Source of the DNA: Tipula vernalis
Lineage: Eukaryota; Arthropoda; Insecta; Diptera; Tipulidae
Direction of reading: 5' to 3'
Length of the DNA stretch: 64,000 nucleotides
Assembly (NCBI GenBank): GCA_958295665.1
Contig: OY282558.1
Coordinates: 316,420,092-316,484,091 of the forward strand
The notes under the pieces were generated by a model, which was given only the letters and a program-made list of their open reading frames with translations, did not search any database and had not been told where the DNA came from. Every line of letters begins with the position of its first letter. Position 1 is the first letter of the stretch. Positions 34,270-47,589 of this stretch are shown one piece after another. The translations under genes were made by a program, and so were the position numbers.

Positions 34270-37200
34270 GGAATTCATTTTCTTATAAAAATTAGTTGGA
34301 ACCGAATGATCATACCAATGATCGAAACCGGTCGTTTCATAAAAAATTTATGTGGTGGAATTAGAATTGGTGTGTTTTTTGTTACTCAAAAATAAGACTA
34401 CATACATATATACCATATAACGATTCCAAAATGAACAAAATTTCAAAATGCCAATTAATCACAATATAATTATCTCATCCATCATTTATAAAACCGCATG
34501 CGACTCAATCAACTTTGCACAATAACAATATTTCGTTTCATCTGTGTACAAGATTTAGTAATATTGAAAATTATTAAACTAATCCCATAAATAATGACGT
34601 TCAAACCAAATTTTTAAGAAATATCATGACAATTTATGTATTTAAGACTAGAGCGCGAGATGTTCATAAAGGTTCATCAAATAAAATTTATCTATTTCAT
34701 GTTCTAGTTAAAATGAGATGAGATTTCTAAATAAACAGAAATTTTTGTAATTTTCGAAAAATGATTTATTTTTAATCGGGTTTAGTTTAAAATGAAGAAA
34801 ATAATTGCCAGTGTATTTTATACCACAGTGTTTTAGGGGATGAATTTAACTGAAGCGCACAAAAGAAAAACTAAAAGTTTCTGGTTCAATAAATTTACTT
34901 AACAATATAAATATATTTTCACTAGACTCTAACTGTGAAGCATAATACATATATAGACCAAAAAAATAAAATATATTTACCGGAAAAAATGTGTTTTGTG
35001 AAAATTGAAATAAGACGAAAATGCATTTTCTTTTTTTTTTGTCTATATACATGAACAGAAAGGAAAGGAGTTGAAATGTAGTTTTATTGTTTAAGGGAGC
35101 TTCGTCGACAATATTATATGCAGGATATCTTTATAAAGTAGCCCTACATAATTTATTATATTACAATTCACCCCTAAAAATAAAATTAAAATAATAGTTT
35201 TGTCGCAAATTAATATAAACAATAATAAAACATTTGATTTTCATCAATTTAGAGAAATGTTGACTATATACATATATATGGGAGGAATGGCATACACATT
35301 TTTTCGAAATTGATAAAAATCATCACGCGGTTCACAACATAATTTTCAAATAAATAATTAAAATATAATAATTATATATAAAACATTGTTTTTTATATTG
35401 GTGATGATGTTCACGGCAAAAATGTATAACAACAACAAATGCATAGAATAAAAATTGGTTTGGTGTGGTTGGTGTTGGCTGGTTGGTTGATGATTTAATT
35501 AATTTAGAAAAAAATAGTAAAAATATTCATTAAAATTTATGTGAAAAATAATGTTGAGTTGGTTACATTATTATAATTTTATTTTTTTTATGCAATGTTT
35601 CATTAAATTAAATTAAATAATCAACAGCAAACCAAAAAATATTAAACTTTAAAATATAAACAATAAAATTTAATTAAATTTAAAATTAAAACGTTTTTTT
35701 TTTCAACAAACAAACAAAAACTAAAGGTTGTGTGCATTGAATACTTTATTAATTAATTATTGGACACAGCTGATTTATTAATAGTCTTATTGATTTTTTG
35801 TCTCTGATTTCCAGAACACGGCTAGTTAAATTTGTTTAATCTAATGCGCACTCTAAACAGGAAATATAAGCCAAAATAATTTTAAACTTTATGTTGAATA
35901 CATAATTTTATGTTGATTTATGATTTTTTTTTCGTTATGGTTATTCGCCTTTAAAAAAAATAAAAAAATAACACATGGACTGCCGGTTATATGTATATCA
36001 TATACAGAAAGATGCAAATAATATTTCGGTAGATCATGTTCATGGGAAGTAATTTAATTTGTGTAATACTATTATCTTATTATAAATTATAAATAAATTA
36101 ATTTCCTCTTCATTCATGTGTTTTTGTTGGTGTTTCTAGATTGTATTGTTGAGCAACCTCATTACATTTATCTGACATCATATAATAACAGAAATTTTTT
36201 ATTCAGAATTTTTTTTTTTCGATTTCACGCAATCATAAGTATCACTGTGCGGTTGCTGTGAAATTGAATCACCCTTTTGCTGTGTGTGTTCTTAAGATAT
36301 TTGTTTTTCAGAAAAAAACACAAAAAAAAAATATTTTATTCAATATTTATTTATATAAATATATGTAGTTTTTATATTTTAGAACATTTACACTCTCGAC
36401 AGAGAAACAGATATTATATAAAATTTGTAAAAGAAAATGTTAAAAATAAAAATTTTATTTGATTTATGTGACATCTAAAGAAATAACAAAAGACATGTAG
36501 TGTGAACGAAATTTGAATTCATTGATTATGATTTTTTAACAAATATTATTAAAAATTATTACAGGATACCCTTTAAAATAAAATATATGTATAGCTAGTC
36601 GTATCAACAAAAATACGGATTTAAGGACGATTAATCAACCCAGTTAAGAATTTCCTTTTTTAAAATATTTATATATTAAAATAATATAATAAGATGAAAA
36701 TACTTATCCAAAATTACGAAAAACGAGGAATACTACAAAAAAAAAAAACAAGGAAAACGACAGACATGTCTGACAGATTTGAATGAACAAGAAGTTAACG
36801 AAAAAAAAAAAGCAAAAAAAATTCTTTTTAGCAACACAAAAACGAAAATAAAATTTTCCTAACGAGAGAAGACAACAACAAAAAAAAATGACAACATATT
36901 AAAGAATGTTAAAAAGGAAAACACAGAAGATCAAAGAATTTCATGAAAATTTTAATTTTACACTCCAAGCTACCAGATTTCATATACAACAGACAATCTA
37001 TTGTCTTGTATACCCTTTTCCACATAAACATCTGGTGGCGTTTATCTCATTTTACAATTTTGTTTGTTCGTCTTTTTAATAATAAGACAGCAAGAAAATT
37101 TGAGAAAATTTAATCTTTACGTTACACACACACACATACACCCCATAAAAATGGTTGACACAAAATTGTATTAAGGGTGTATAACCCAAAAAAAAAAAAA

Positions 37201-37764
37201 AAAGAAGGATGTTTTCAATTTCCACCCAACAAAAAATATCACATCGAGAGATTGATTGATCCAAACTCATTTAATTTATTTAGAGGCGTTACAAAACTAT
37301 ATGCGCGCTAAAGACAAAATTTATTTAATTTTAAAAAAAAAGTGTGAGAAATTGATTTAAAAATTATTTCCAATCGTAAGGCGCGCGCGGATACACAATT
37401 TATTCAATTGTAAAGCAAAAAGTGTTTGTCACATGTCAAACGGTTATAGTTTATGATTTGTTGAAATATATACACACATTCAATATATTTCCTTGACACA
37501 TAAATAAAATCGATACACATATTGGTACACATAAAAATTTCATTCATTTAATTCTGGAAAATTTTCTTATGTATTTTTATTTATACAGCGAAAATTTTAT
37601 TTATTTTTAAATGAAAATTAAAACTGCCAAACACGTATTTCGTTTTTAAATTAAATTCCATGAACAAGTAAAATATAATACATACAACAAAACAAGAGGA
37701 AAATACTTTATCATTGTTTTTCCATATAGACTCCGGCTCTCTCTATATATAAAAAAAAAAAAAT

Positions 37765-37801
<37 letters not shown>

Positions 37802-38150
37802 TTTATACAATACTTTCAATATTATTATGATAAAAGCAAAATTACTTTTGTATTAGTGTGAAAATAATGTTTTATTTTTTTTCCAATTTTTCATTTCGAA
37901 TATGTATACGAACACAATGATTTTAGTAATAGGGGGGAAAAACTTTTACTTTATACAAAAAATTATTTATTTGTATAAGGAAATCGTTGATTATTGGATA
38001 TACTCGTAATATTGGGTTTATTGAAATTTTGAGGTTTCATTTGTATACGTAGTGTTATACATTGGCCTTTTATAAATTGGCTAGACTTGAAAAACAGTTT
38101 CGAATAGCGGCAATTATTAAAGTTTATGATAAGAAATGGGTTCTCTTTCT
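34270..38150. other. Transposon-poor AT-rich stretch, about 3.9 kb
   Basis: Homopolymer runs, TATA and CA tracts, no element remnants and no supported exon. A polypyrimidine-CAG word (TCTCTGATTTCCAG) lies near 35801-35814. Probably intron or UTR-like sequence. Confidence 0.4.
37766..37799. repeat. (AC)n microsatellite
   Basis: About 16 perfect AC units after ATACATACAC. Confidence 0.93.
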
Positions 38151-38739
38151 ACTATAAATTGTTATCTGCTTTTAAATGAATTGTAACAATTTCATTTCGA
38201 TTATTGTGTTATTACTTGCTGTTGCGGGCCTCAATTGGGCGAGCTTTCTTTGTGAATATGAGTTGTGATAATAAAACTTCCGCTCTTCGTCCACTAGCTT
38301 TTAGTTGTTTTTCGTTAAAGTGAATCTTCTGGAGTCTGTGTTTTTTTTTCTGTTTGCGACGGTTTCTTTATTGGTGTTTGCCAAGTCGACATCATTGTTG
38401 TAATTCTCTGCTATTTTAACTTATTTTACTAATCACAGTAAGGTCTGCTTTAGATAATTCTTTTAAAAATTCTTAAACAGACATTCATAAAAAGAGTAGC
38501 TTTTATAATGTAAAGGATGTAATATTTTGTTTCCTTGGAAAAAAATTATTTTCCAAATTTCAAAAAAAAATTTGTGTTAAATAGTTATGTCTACTATCAT
38601 CTGTGCTAAAGACACTTGAGGTTAAATAATTAATAAACGCAACGACCTGCAATTAACCATTGCCAGTGATTTGTGTAAGTAATTTTTTCGTCGAAAATGT
38701 GTTGGGTTTAAAAATGAAAATAAACTAAAGCATTTAAAA

Positions 38740-39910
38740 ACTGGTGATCAAGGGAATTGTATATTTGCTGTATGCCGTTTGAAAAGAAGACAGAGCTCAT
38801 TTTGTGATGATTTATCTGGTAGCAGTCAATTCCATTCGGATAAAATCACCCTTGACGAATCCCTTAATGATTTGGAAAAGCAAGTGAACTTCATGCAGAA
38901 ATACTTGATGAGACATTCAGTTGATATTTTCAATATGCCGGTTTGAAAACAAAACACTTGAAGATATCGTTCGAGTCGTAATTACAACTGGACTACAATT
39001 TAATACATATATTGAAAACAGTTTTCATGTTTCTATAAATCATGGAAAAAATAATCTAACATCATTTTTAAATTAAAGACCGCTTCAATTAAAAATCAAC
39101 CACGGGTAAATTTAAAATCAAAAAGTCCAAAATTTTTTCAAGAAGCTACAGAAATGAGAAGGGATCGTTGTTTTGAATGCCTGTAGGCTCGTGATGGGAA
39201 AATTATGGTGCGGTGTGTCGAAGGAGGAAACTTCTCTACATTAATTCAACGGTTGATTTATTTAAATTAGAATCGAACTACTCTTTACATTTTTTATCAT
39301 ATTTTTATTGTTGTTTGGGTAGCTTAAATACTGTCTTTCTTAACTTTCCTCACTGATATTTTGATTAAAGATTATGAACTAGACAATTATAAACTAAATG
39401 ATTTCCAGTCGTATTTGTTAATAACAATTTCATGTGTCTCAAAACTTTAGATATGAGATGCCACTCCGCAATTAGTTTAGAATTTAATCAATGTGTAACG
39501 CAAAAAATTTTGAAAGTTGTGGGCAGCGACAAATTTAAAAATGACTTGTCTTAACTTAATTTGTGTTTGGAAAATGAATCATGGTTTGAAGATTTGATAC
39601 AGTTTATGTTAACTATCCCTTTGATAACTTTTACTTAATTTTATTCTTAAAACGCACGTCAATCTAAATAGTTATTCTTATCAAATGAAACAAACAAATA
39701 CTTTAAAAATAGATTGTATTTAAAATTGACTAAAAATTAATCTATAGATGCACTTACAGCTAGATATGTTGTTCTTAAGAAAAAAAGTTGTTGTTATAGT
39801 AAACAAGCAAACCATGGAACATGTTATACTGAAAAGTCTAGCATTTATAAAGGTGATCCTACGAAACAGTGGAAGATGATAAATTCTGTGATGATCTAAA
39901 AACAAACTAG
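38740..39910 (+). pseudogene. Very decayed retroelement remnant
   Basis: The open stretch at 38752-38945 encodes a hydrophilic peptide (RRQSSFCDDLSGS, then LDESLNDLEKQVNFMQKYLM) with no ATG and no domain I can name. It could be an ORF1-like piece. At 39720-39895 the same strand reads LTARYVVLKKKSCCYSKQA and GDPTKQWKMINSVM. That resembles the basic linker between endonuclease and RT in jockey-type elements (Y-x2-LKK-K-x-YY, then K-x-W-K-x-INS). The 5' flank (38210-38390) is less AT-rich. Stops separate all parts. Confidence 0.3.
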
Positions 39911-40365
39911 TTATTTGGAAAGGGTTAGAATAAAAAAGAAGTTTCCGAGTATTTAAAAAAATGCAATGATTATTTATTTACGTGATTACCATTTTATTAT
40001 ATAATTAGTAATAACTGATTCGTTAATTTATTTATAATAAAATCTAATTAAATATTTAAACAAAATTATTTTATTGGAAAAGGGCCTGTTTTTATATATT
40101 TAAGCTTGAGCTTTCAATCCCAATTCGGAATCATTATCAAAAGCATCACGAAAATTATTTCCAAAATGAGTTCCTTTTGATACAAAAATTCTACATAAGA
40201 CAATCAAACATTTGTTACTAAAAACCGATTTTTCATGGAAACGCACAGCCTAGACAATTTTTCGACAAAAAATGTTCCTGGTTAAAGCGATTTCATGTCG
40301 AAAGGTTGTACAATTGAATAAAAATAAAATGAGTATGAGACAAAACTTATATAAATACATCGACT
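39911..40365. other. Unrecognised sequence
   Basis: AT-rich. It may be the 3' non-coding part of the Penelope-like fragment that ends at about 40370 on the minus strand. Confidence 0.3.
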
Positions 40366-40369
40366 TGCC

Positions 40370-40735
40370 AATATAAGCATAATCTTCTTTCACAATATTA
40401 ATCAAATTTGTACTTGATTTAATATGTTACATTTCCAAAATCGATCTTTTCCTAAAATTGGTTTGTTTATCGAGAATTTTGAAGTTATCTAAATTGATTG
40501 AATGATTTGAATTTTTCAGATGCCGTGTAAGTGTGGTTTTATTCGAATTTAGATCTTTGTTGGTGTCATATCTGTGTTGTTAAATTTTTTTTCCCAAAAT
40601 TGTTTTGTCAGTCCAGTATAAATGCGTTGCAACTACAACGGACTTGGCAAACCTCATTTGATTGTTTTTTTAAAATTAATTCTTTAATTTTCGAAAAAAT
40701 AATTCCAATGATACTTGTGGCTGCACATCGCACAA
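40370..40735 (-). pseudogene. Second Penelope-like fragment (GIY-YIG endonuclease end)
   Basis: Read on the minus strand from 40735, with frameshifts: IFSKIKELILKKQSNEV, then CQVRCSCNAFI. These are the entry to the GIY-YIG nuclease, where family members have V-Y-x-(I/V)-x-C-x-C-N-x-x-Y-I-G-Q-T. TLTRHLKNSNHSINLDNFKI followed by LDKQTNFRKRSILEM, then HIKSSTNLIN, complete the domain's C-terminal half. The YIG tyrosine and glycine are corrupted. It points in the opposite direction to the copy at 32.3-33.4 kb and covers only the nuclease, consistent with 5' truncation. It differs in sequence, so it is a different family or an old divergence. Confidence 0.7.
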
Positions 40736-41198
40736 TTTAATAATTATAATTCAGAAAAAGAAGTTTTATTTTTTCATAAAGTTTTTTTATATATGGTATA
40801 CAGTGCTGACTGTAATTATAAGCAATGTACACTGTTAATAAAATTCCAATAAGAATTTTGAGTGAAATATTAAAGTGTGAAGTTTATAGCAAACAAAAAA
40901 AACACAAAACAGGATTTAGAATTTTTTGACAAGAATAATTTATTTTCGAGAACGGTTGGCGAGAGTTCGTCGAAGAGGATAGTCGGGTTTTTTCTATCAT
41001 CTTTAAAAATTTAATTTTATTTTGTTTTATTTTATTTTTGTGTTTTATTTATATAATAATATGTATATACTTTTTATACATAGGTATATACGGATTAATT
41101 TTAAATTTTAAATTAAATTTTAGTGTAATAATAATCAAATTGTAGTGAAAATAATTAAAGTGTAATTTTGGAAAATGCAATCCACCGGGATGCATTTT

Positions 41199-42413
41199 TT
41201 TTATTTATTTATTTATTTATTTCTCTCAACCATTCAAATATACAATTATTTTAATTTTTATTTTTTATAAACTCATACAAAAAAAAAAGTGTGGTTAAGA
41301 AGATTGGATAATCTTTGTCAAAACGACAGTTACGATTAACCAAAGTGTTAAAAATTAAATTTACAAAAAAAATATAATAAAGACAATAGAAAAAAGACCA
41401 CAGTAGATTACAAGAAAAAGAAAATTATACAAAACAAAAATTATTTGGCAAACATAAACCCCACATTTTTAGTTTCCAGTACACTCTCTTTGACCAAATG
41501 CAAAAATTTCCTATCATAAATCATTGTTCTTAAATGAGGCGGCAATCGAATAAAAAAAGTGGACGCAGAAACTAGATAATATTTACGAAATAATTCTGAT
41601 AAAAATTGCGGAACAGAGTACAAATTCCGATTATTATTCCGAACTTGATATGTGTGAACAATTCGCGACAACCGATGACAACTTCGCAAATAAAACAATC
41701 TTAACACTTTAAAAAAATATAGGTGCTGTAAAGGCAAAATTTTGCAGGCATTGAAAATAGGCCAAGAATGATCGTATCGACGCTTGGAAAACATAACCCG
41801 AATAATACACTTTTGTAAAATTAATAGCGGTTCAATGGTATCAAAATAAATTCCATCCCAACATGGTAAACCATAACTGATGCGAGAGTCCACGCAAGCA
41901 AAATAAAAATTGAGTAAAACATTGGATGGACAAAATTTACGTATCAAATAAATTGCACGTAATGCAGAATTAACTTGATTTTTGACAACTTTAACACGTG
42001 ATTTCCAGTTTAAATTTGCATCAACGTTCAATCCAAAATATTTAAATAAACGAACATTTTCAATTTTAATGCAAAGACTGCTACAATTACGTAAGTCACA
42101 ATTACGTATGTACATGATAAAAAATCTCGGGGATGAAACTTCGATAAGGATCACCAACCAATTTGAAGAACATTACCTTAGTTTTTTCACTTAAGAGCAA
42201 GGAGTGATTATCAAACCATGTGCGAAGAATTTTCATGTCAGAATTTATTTGGTTAGTTAGGTCATTAACAGTCAAATCAAAATAAATTAATGCAATATCA
42301 TCAGCAAAAGCAACCATTTTACCGTTTAAGTTTAAGTTAAAAATTGAATTTATGTAAATTAAAAACAAGAATTTGTCAGGCAATGTTTTTATTTTTGTAG
42401 ATAGAAAAATCAA
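41199..42413 (-). pseudogene. 5'-truncated LINE: reverse-transcriptase end with (TAAA)n tail
   Basis: Minus strand. The frame 42413-42102 contains FLIYINSIF and the catalytic FADDIALIYFD, then SDMKILRTWFDNHSLLLSEK. A frameshift leads into the 238-codon frame 42157-41441, with NVRLFKYFGLNVDANLNWKS, SRISYGLPCWDGIYF, and PLLILQKCIIRVMFSKRR followed by the KILPLQHLYFFKVL region to a stop. This is the thumb and C-terminal part of jockey/CR1-type reverse transcriptase, which copies element RNA at a nicked target. Downstream, 41440-41226 is 3' UTR, ending in (AAAT)n at 41225-41199. The 5' truncation just before the FADD motif and the simple tail are the expected marks of target-primed insertion. With only one clear frameshift, it is among the better-preserved element pieces here. 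Confidence 0.83.
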
Positions 42414-42610
42414 AAGTGCATGATTTGATATTTTTGTGGATTGTACATAAAATGAAAGTTCAATTTTTAATTACTAAAGTCTAATATTTAGATAGTATTG
42501 AAATAAATTTTAACTTATATAAAATAAGTCGCAGTAAATTTGGTATTAGATTTTATTTATATGCTCACTTATTTGTATTCTTATGTGCGATTTTGTGTAC
42601 ATTGTACAAT

Positions 42611-43030
42611 CGATACTAATACATACTTATAATTTGGTATAAAAAAGGGCCAACAATATGTTTGTGTAACTATCTCATTTACTCTTTGCATGTTTTCTGT
42701 GAAGGAAGTGTGCGTGGTTTTGTTGGTTTTTGTATTATAAAGTACAAACAACAACGAGAAAGAAAATTGTTGCGTTGGTTTTGATATAGTTGTCACAAGT
42801 ATTTTACTGTTGTCTATAATGGGCACTAATACATGCATACAACTTGATTTATATATGGCAGGGTCAACAATATGGTTGTACAGCTGTCTCGTTCGCTCTT
42901 TACACGGATTCTGTTAAGGAAATGTAGTATATTTTGTAGGATTTTGTATTATAATACACAAACAACAACAAAAACAGAATTTTTTCGTTGGTGTTGATAC
43001 AGTTGTCACAATATTTTACTGTATTATCTT
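42611..43030. repeat. Tandem duplication, 210-bp unit
   Basis: The two copies are offset by 210 bp. ACTAATACAT is at 42615 and 42825, TCAACAATATG-like words at about 42650 and 42863, and TTTTGTATTATAA with ACAAACAACAAC occurs in each. The copies end with ATTTTACTGT. Identity is roughly 75-80 percent by eye. The minus frame 42838-42581 falls here and has no recognisable product. Confidence 0.75.
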
Positions 43031-44735
43031 GATACATAGTTTAGGTGTGTTTATATGTACTATAAGGCCTACTGCTACGCACATGAAAGATGGTAGAAAA
43101 TATTTACCGTCAATGTGTGTTGGTGGTGTTAATATATAAGATTTTGTTACTTTTATGCTGGTGTTGTTAATCTTTTTGTGTTTCTCTGTATTCACTAAAC
43201 AACTATGATATTATTGAAATCATGCATTATGTGAACACAATGAGATTTTGTATGTTCGACTCAAATAGGATTTTTATACTTTGTATAATCGAATTGGTTT
43301 GAGTCGAATTGGAATTGGCAGCTGTCTTATACAATTCATTTGAATGGTTTATTTAGGTAGAAAGTAAAATTAATAATTTTTTTTTACAGGGTAGCTATGA
43401 CATACTGAATCAAATTGTTTTTTAATTAATTTAATTAATATTATAAATTATAAAATGACTAAATAAATAAATAAATAGATAAATAAAATGCGAATTTAGA
43501 AATGTTTGTTTAAGTTAAGTTAAGATTGGATTTTTAACACAAAATGATGAGTTCATTTATGTAAACAAAGTGGAATTATTGAAAATTAGATGGTGGATTT
43601 ATTGAAATTTAGATGGTGGGATGTACACACAATCGTCATAATTACGTATATGACACGTCGATAAATTTAAAAAAAAGTAACGGTTCATTTTCATTGCATT
43701 TATTTATTGTTTTATTTACTTTGCATGCTTGATTTGGCAGGGGTCCGTGAACTAAAATGTTAGTTAAATGTGAGTTACCATTTTGAATATATTTATATTT
43801 ATTTATTAATAAAGAGATCATATTTCTGAATTATTGATTAGGTTCAGGTTATTGGTGGCGAAGATCTCTTCAATAGGTGAATGATGCTAATTGGATTTTT
43901 ATTTAGTTAGTCTAATATTTTATAAGTTTTATTTTTGAGTTGCGAAAATGACTAAGATGAAGGAAATCATTTTGATTTTGGGGTAGCTGATTTTGCTACT
44001 CGTGCAAATTTTCACTCAGTCGGCTTAGTTAAAAGTTGTGGACGTCCACAACGATGCTTATTTTTGTTGTTTCGGTTTCAATAAATTTCTTTTTATGAAA
44101 CTGATGATATCGTTTGATATTACATATTGTAGGGATTTATTTTGATTAGTTTTATGTCGTTGCAATGCTTTGATTATCAATTTTTTAATGATTTCATCTA
44201 TTTCTTTGGAGAGGCTCATTTTCAATCCCTAAATTAAATTTTTGAATACATAGTTAAAAATTTTTGTTCTAAAATATCAAAAATATCTTCTGCTAAAATC
44301 AATCAGTTTATTGGTATTAAATTGTAATTTATATTAATGTTGCGGTTTCGTTTAAATATTTATGTATATAGATTGAAATATTATATTAATTAAATGAATA
44401 GCATAGTACGTTATCTAGGAATAGGGAAATTTCCTATTTATATGATATTGTAAACTACATTGCATTGAAAAAATATTTGAGATATTGATGAAAATGTTTC
44501 AACACTTTTTGTCTGTTTAATTTAATTTAATTATATGAAAGTGGCATAGTTTGTTCGGTTATTTTTGTCTGATGGTGTAGTTGATATAAAGAATATTTAA
44601 TTATATATAATTCTTAGATTGTCTCCAAGCTACAGAAATATTGGTGAATTCTCGCTCAACATCCAGAAACTCCAAGCATCCAGCAGTTATGTAGCGTAGA
44701 AAATGTATTGTTCTTGTGATATCTATTTTATTTTA
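43031..44735. other. Unrecognised AT-rich sequence
   Basis: No gene supported. It contains an (AAAT)n tract at about 43455-43488, an acceptor-like TTTTTTTTACAG word near 43380-43390, and a perfect 18-bp palindrome at 44035-44052. Confidence 0.4.
44035..44052. repeat. Perfect 18-bp palindrome
   Basis: GTTGTGGACGTCCACAAC reads identically on both strands. It could be a dimer-binding site, but an 18-bp palindrome somewhere in 64 kb is not far from chance. Confidence 0.6.
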
Positions 44736-46148
44736 TTTATCGCTAACTAATTTATATAAGTAAATTTCTATTAATTAAGTAGTAAAGCAATTTAGTCTAT
44801 TTGAGTTTTATTAGTAAATATCATATATAGGTCCATGTAGTACTTAACTAAAGTATTGATATACTAGACTTTTTTGCATATTTTTATGATCAATGTTTAA
44901 ATTATATTATATACTTTTATAAATTAATAATTAATTTCAACATTATTAATTTCCTTTTTCTATAGATTTGTAGGAATTTGCCGATTAGTTTAAATTTAAT
45001 AGTATAATGTAATAGTACTTTTATTTTTAAATCTAGTTGCAGTAGGTAAACAATTAATTAACTATTTACAGGGAATGGTAACTAATGGAACAAGTGCTGT
45101 GAATTTAGATTATAACTTAACAATTTAAAATTTTTAAACATTCTTTTAGAATTTTAGCTTAGAAGTGGGAGAGTTTACTTAGGCAATTTCATAAAATGTT
45201 AATTTTTGTAATACTCGTATGTAATATATTGTGTTTTGCTCATTAATATATAATAATTAATTTAGATCAAAAATATTTAAAGTTTTCTCTTCTTTAATTT
45301 GCTTATAAATAATTTAATTTTCAGAATACATATAACATAGTTCCAGAATCAATCAATAATATGGGAATTAAATTAATCCTGAATTTCAGAATTAGATTTG
45401 ACTTTGATATTATGGTGATTTATTAATTAAAATTAGTTTTCAAAGTTCCCTGGGAAATTATTAATTGATTTTATTTGTTGATTCTTGATATACTTATAGT
45501 GCCTAAATGTATTAGTGATGATTCTAAGCCGTTGTGGTACTATAACATTATCATTTTTATATTCTTTATTATAAATTTTATAAAAGAATTGAATTTTGAA
45601 TTATTTACTCTTTTTTTGATCGGTAGGTAATTTATAATTAGTTTAAGTAATTGTATGTTTAAATGGTTTTTAACATAATTTAATTGTTGTTGCCTTATGC
45701 AATAATTATTTATTTAGATATAAAAGGACCATGAAAATGAAATAAACGCTGTTTTTATAATCTTACATTTGTAATTTTAAATGTTTATAAATAATTTTTC
45801 AATTAAATTATTAAAGGCGGAATGGGGGAATTTACAACATGAATAATTTTTAAGTCCTGTTTAGATTTAGGGAGTCCTGAGTATCCGGCCCTGGATTCCA
45901 GAGAAATATTTATCTAATAATGTAGTTAGATTGTTCTATCTTGTGCTGACCTATTTACTATACATTGTACTAATAATTTACTAACTATCGATCGCATTGG
46001 TGTTAGCAACCGGCTCGAGTCTGTCCCAACTAGTAATCCTATCCTATCCTTTGGTTTTGTTATATGTGTACGGGTGTACGGCATGTGCCAGGGAGTCCGG
46101 GAGATTCTGTTATAATGCTTGGTCGTATACTAACAATCAATCAATCAA
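44736..46148 (+). repeat. 1.41-kb tandem duplication, copy 1
   Basis: Starts TTTATCGCTAACTAATTTAT and ends GGTCGTATACTAACAATC plus (AATC)n. Landmarks shared with copy 2 include TCAATGTTTAAATTATATTA, GTAATATATTGTGTTTTGCTC, AAAGGCGGA followed by ACAACAT, AATAATTTTTAAGTCCTG, and CTAACTATCGATCGC with CGAGTCTGTCCC. The short plus frame 45997-46191 spans the unit boundary and is not conserved in copy 2. The (AATC)n end resembles a non-LTR retroelement tail, so the unit may be a LINE 3' region or SINE-like element inserted head-to-tail. No RT motif is visible. Confidence 0.8.
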
Positions 46149-47585
46149 TTTATCACTAACTAATTTATATAAGTTAATTTCTAATAATTAAGTAGTAAAT
46201 CAATTTAGTTTTCAGAGATACCTGAGAAACTCTATTTGTATTTTATTAGTAAATATCACATGTAGTACTTAACTAAATTATTGATATTCTATACTTTTTG
46301 CGTAGTATCATGATCAATGTTTAAATTATATTATATACTTTTATAAATAAATAATTAATTTCAACATTATTAATTTTCTTTTTTCTAGATCTGTAGGAAA
46401 TTGCCGATTACTTTAAATTTAATAGTATGGTTAAATATATATTTTCAACATTTTATTTTAAATCTAGTTGCAGTAGGTAAACAATGAGAACGGTAACTAA
46501 TGAAACAAGTGTTGTGAATTTAAATTATAACTTAACAATTTAAATTTTTAAACATTCTTTTAGAATTTTTAGTTTAGAAGTGGGATAGTTTTCATATGCA
46601 ATTTCATAAAATGTTAATTTTTGTAATACTCATATGTAATATATTGTGTTTTGCTCATTAATATATTATAATTAATTTAGTTTAAAGAATATTTAAAGGT
46701 CTTTCTTCCTTAATTTGCTAATAAATAATTCAATTTTCAGAATATAAATAACATAGTTCCGGAATTAATCATTATTAGGGGATTAAAATTTATCCTGAAT
46801 TTCACAATTAAATTTTAGTTTGGTATTATGGTGATTTATTAATTAAAATTAGTTTTCAGAGTTGCCTGGGAATTTAGATATTAATTTTATTTGATGATTC
46901 TTGATATAATTATAGTACCTAACTGTGTTATTGATAATTTTAGATTGTTGTGGTGCTGTGACATTTTAATTTTTAAATTATTTACTATAAATTTTTTTTA
47001 AAAATAATTGAATTTTTAATTATTTATTCTCTTTTTCTTGATCGGTAGGAAATTAATGATTAGTTTTAAGTAAAATTTTTTGTTTAAAATAGTTTTGAAC
47101 GGTTATTTTAATTCTTGTTGCAGTATTAATGATTAATTAATTATATATAGAAGGACCATGAAAAATGAAATAAGCGCTGTTTTTGTAATCTTATCTTAGA
47201 AATTTTATTGTTTTTTTTTTTAAATATTCTATCAGGAAAATTATGAAAGGCGGACAGGGGAAGATTACAACATTAATAATTTTTAAGTCCTGATTTAGAT
47301 TTAGGGAGACCTGAGTAGCCGATCTGGATTCCAGAGAAATGATCATCTAATAATGTAGTTAGATTGTGCTGTCTTGTGCTAACCTATTTAGTAAATAATT
47401 TACTATATGTAATTCTAATAATTTACTAACTATCGATCGCTTTGGTGTCAGTAACCGGGTCGAGTCTGTCCCTACTAATAATCATATTCAATCCGTAGGT
47501 TTTGTTATGTCTGAAAGGGTGTACTGTATGTGCTCGGGAGTCTTGCTATAATGCTTAGCCGTACATTCTTAATCAATCAATCAAT
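46149..47585 (+). repeat. 1.41-kb tandem duplication, copy 2
   Basis: Starts TTTATCACTAACTAATTTAT directly after copy 1 and ends CGTACATTCTTAATCAATC plus (AATC)n. It matches copy 1 along its length with many substitutions and small indels (roughly 85 percent by eye). No coding capacity conserved between copies. Confidence 0.8.
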
Positions 47586-47589
47586 AGTG

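Noticed and set aside
33677..34295. Frames with repeated KAECRKAE- or RPFDTFG-like peptides
   Set aside because: Produced by the 15-bp arm repeats of the fold-back element.
40800..40840. CAGTGCTGACTGTAATTATAAG as a Tc1 terminus
   Set aside because: No reverse-complement partner within several kilobases.
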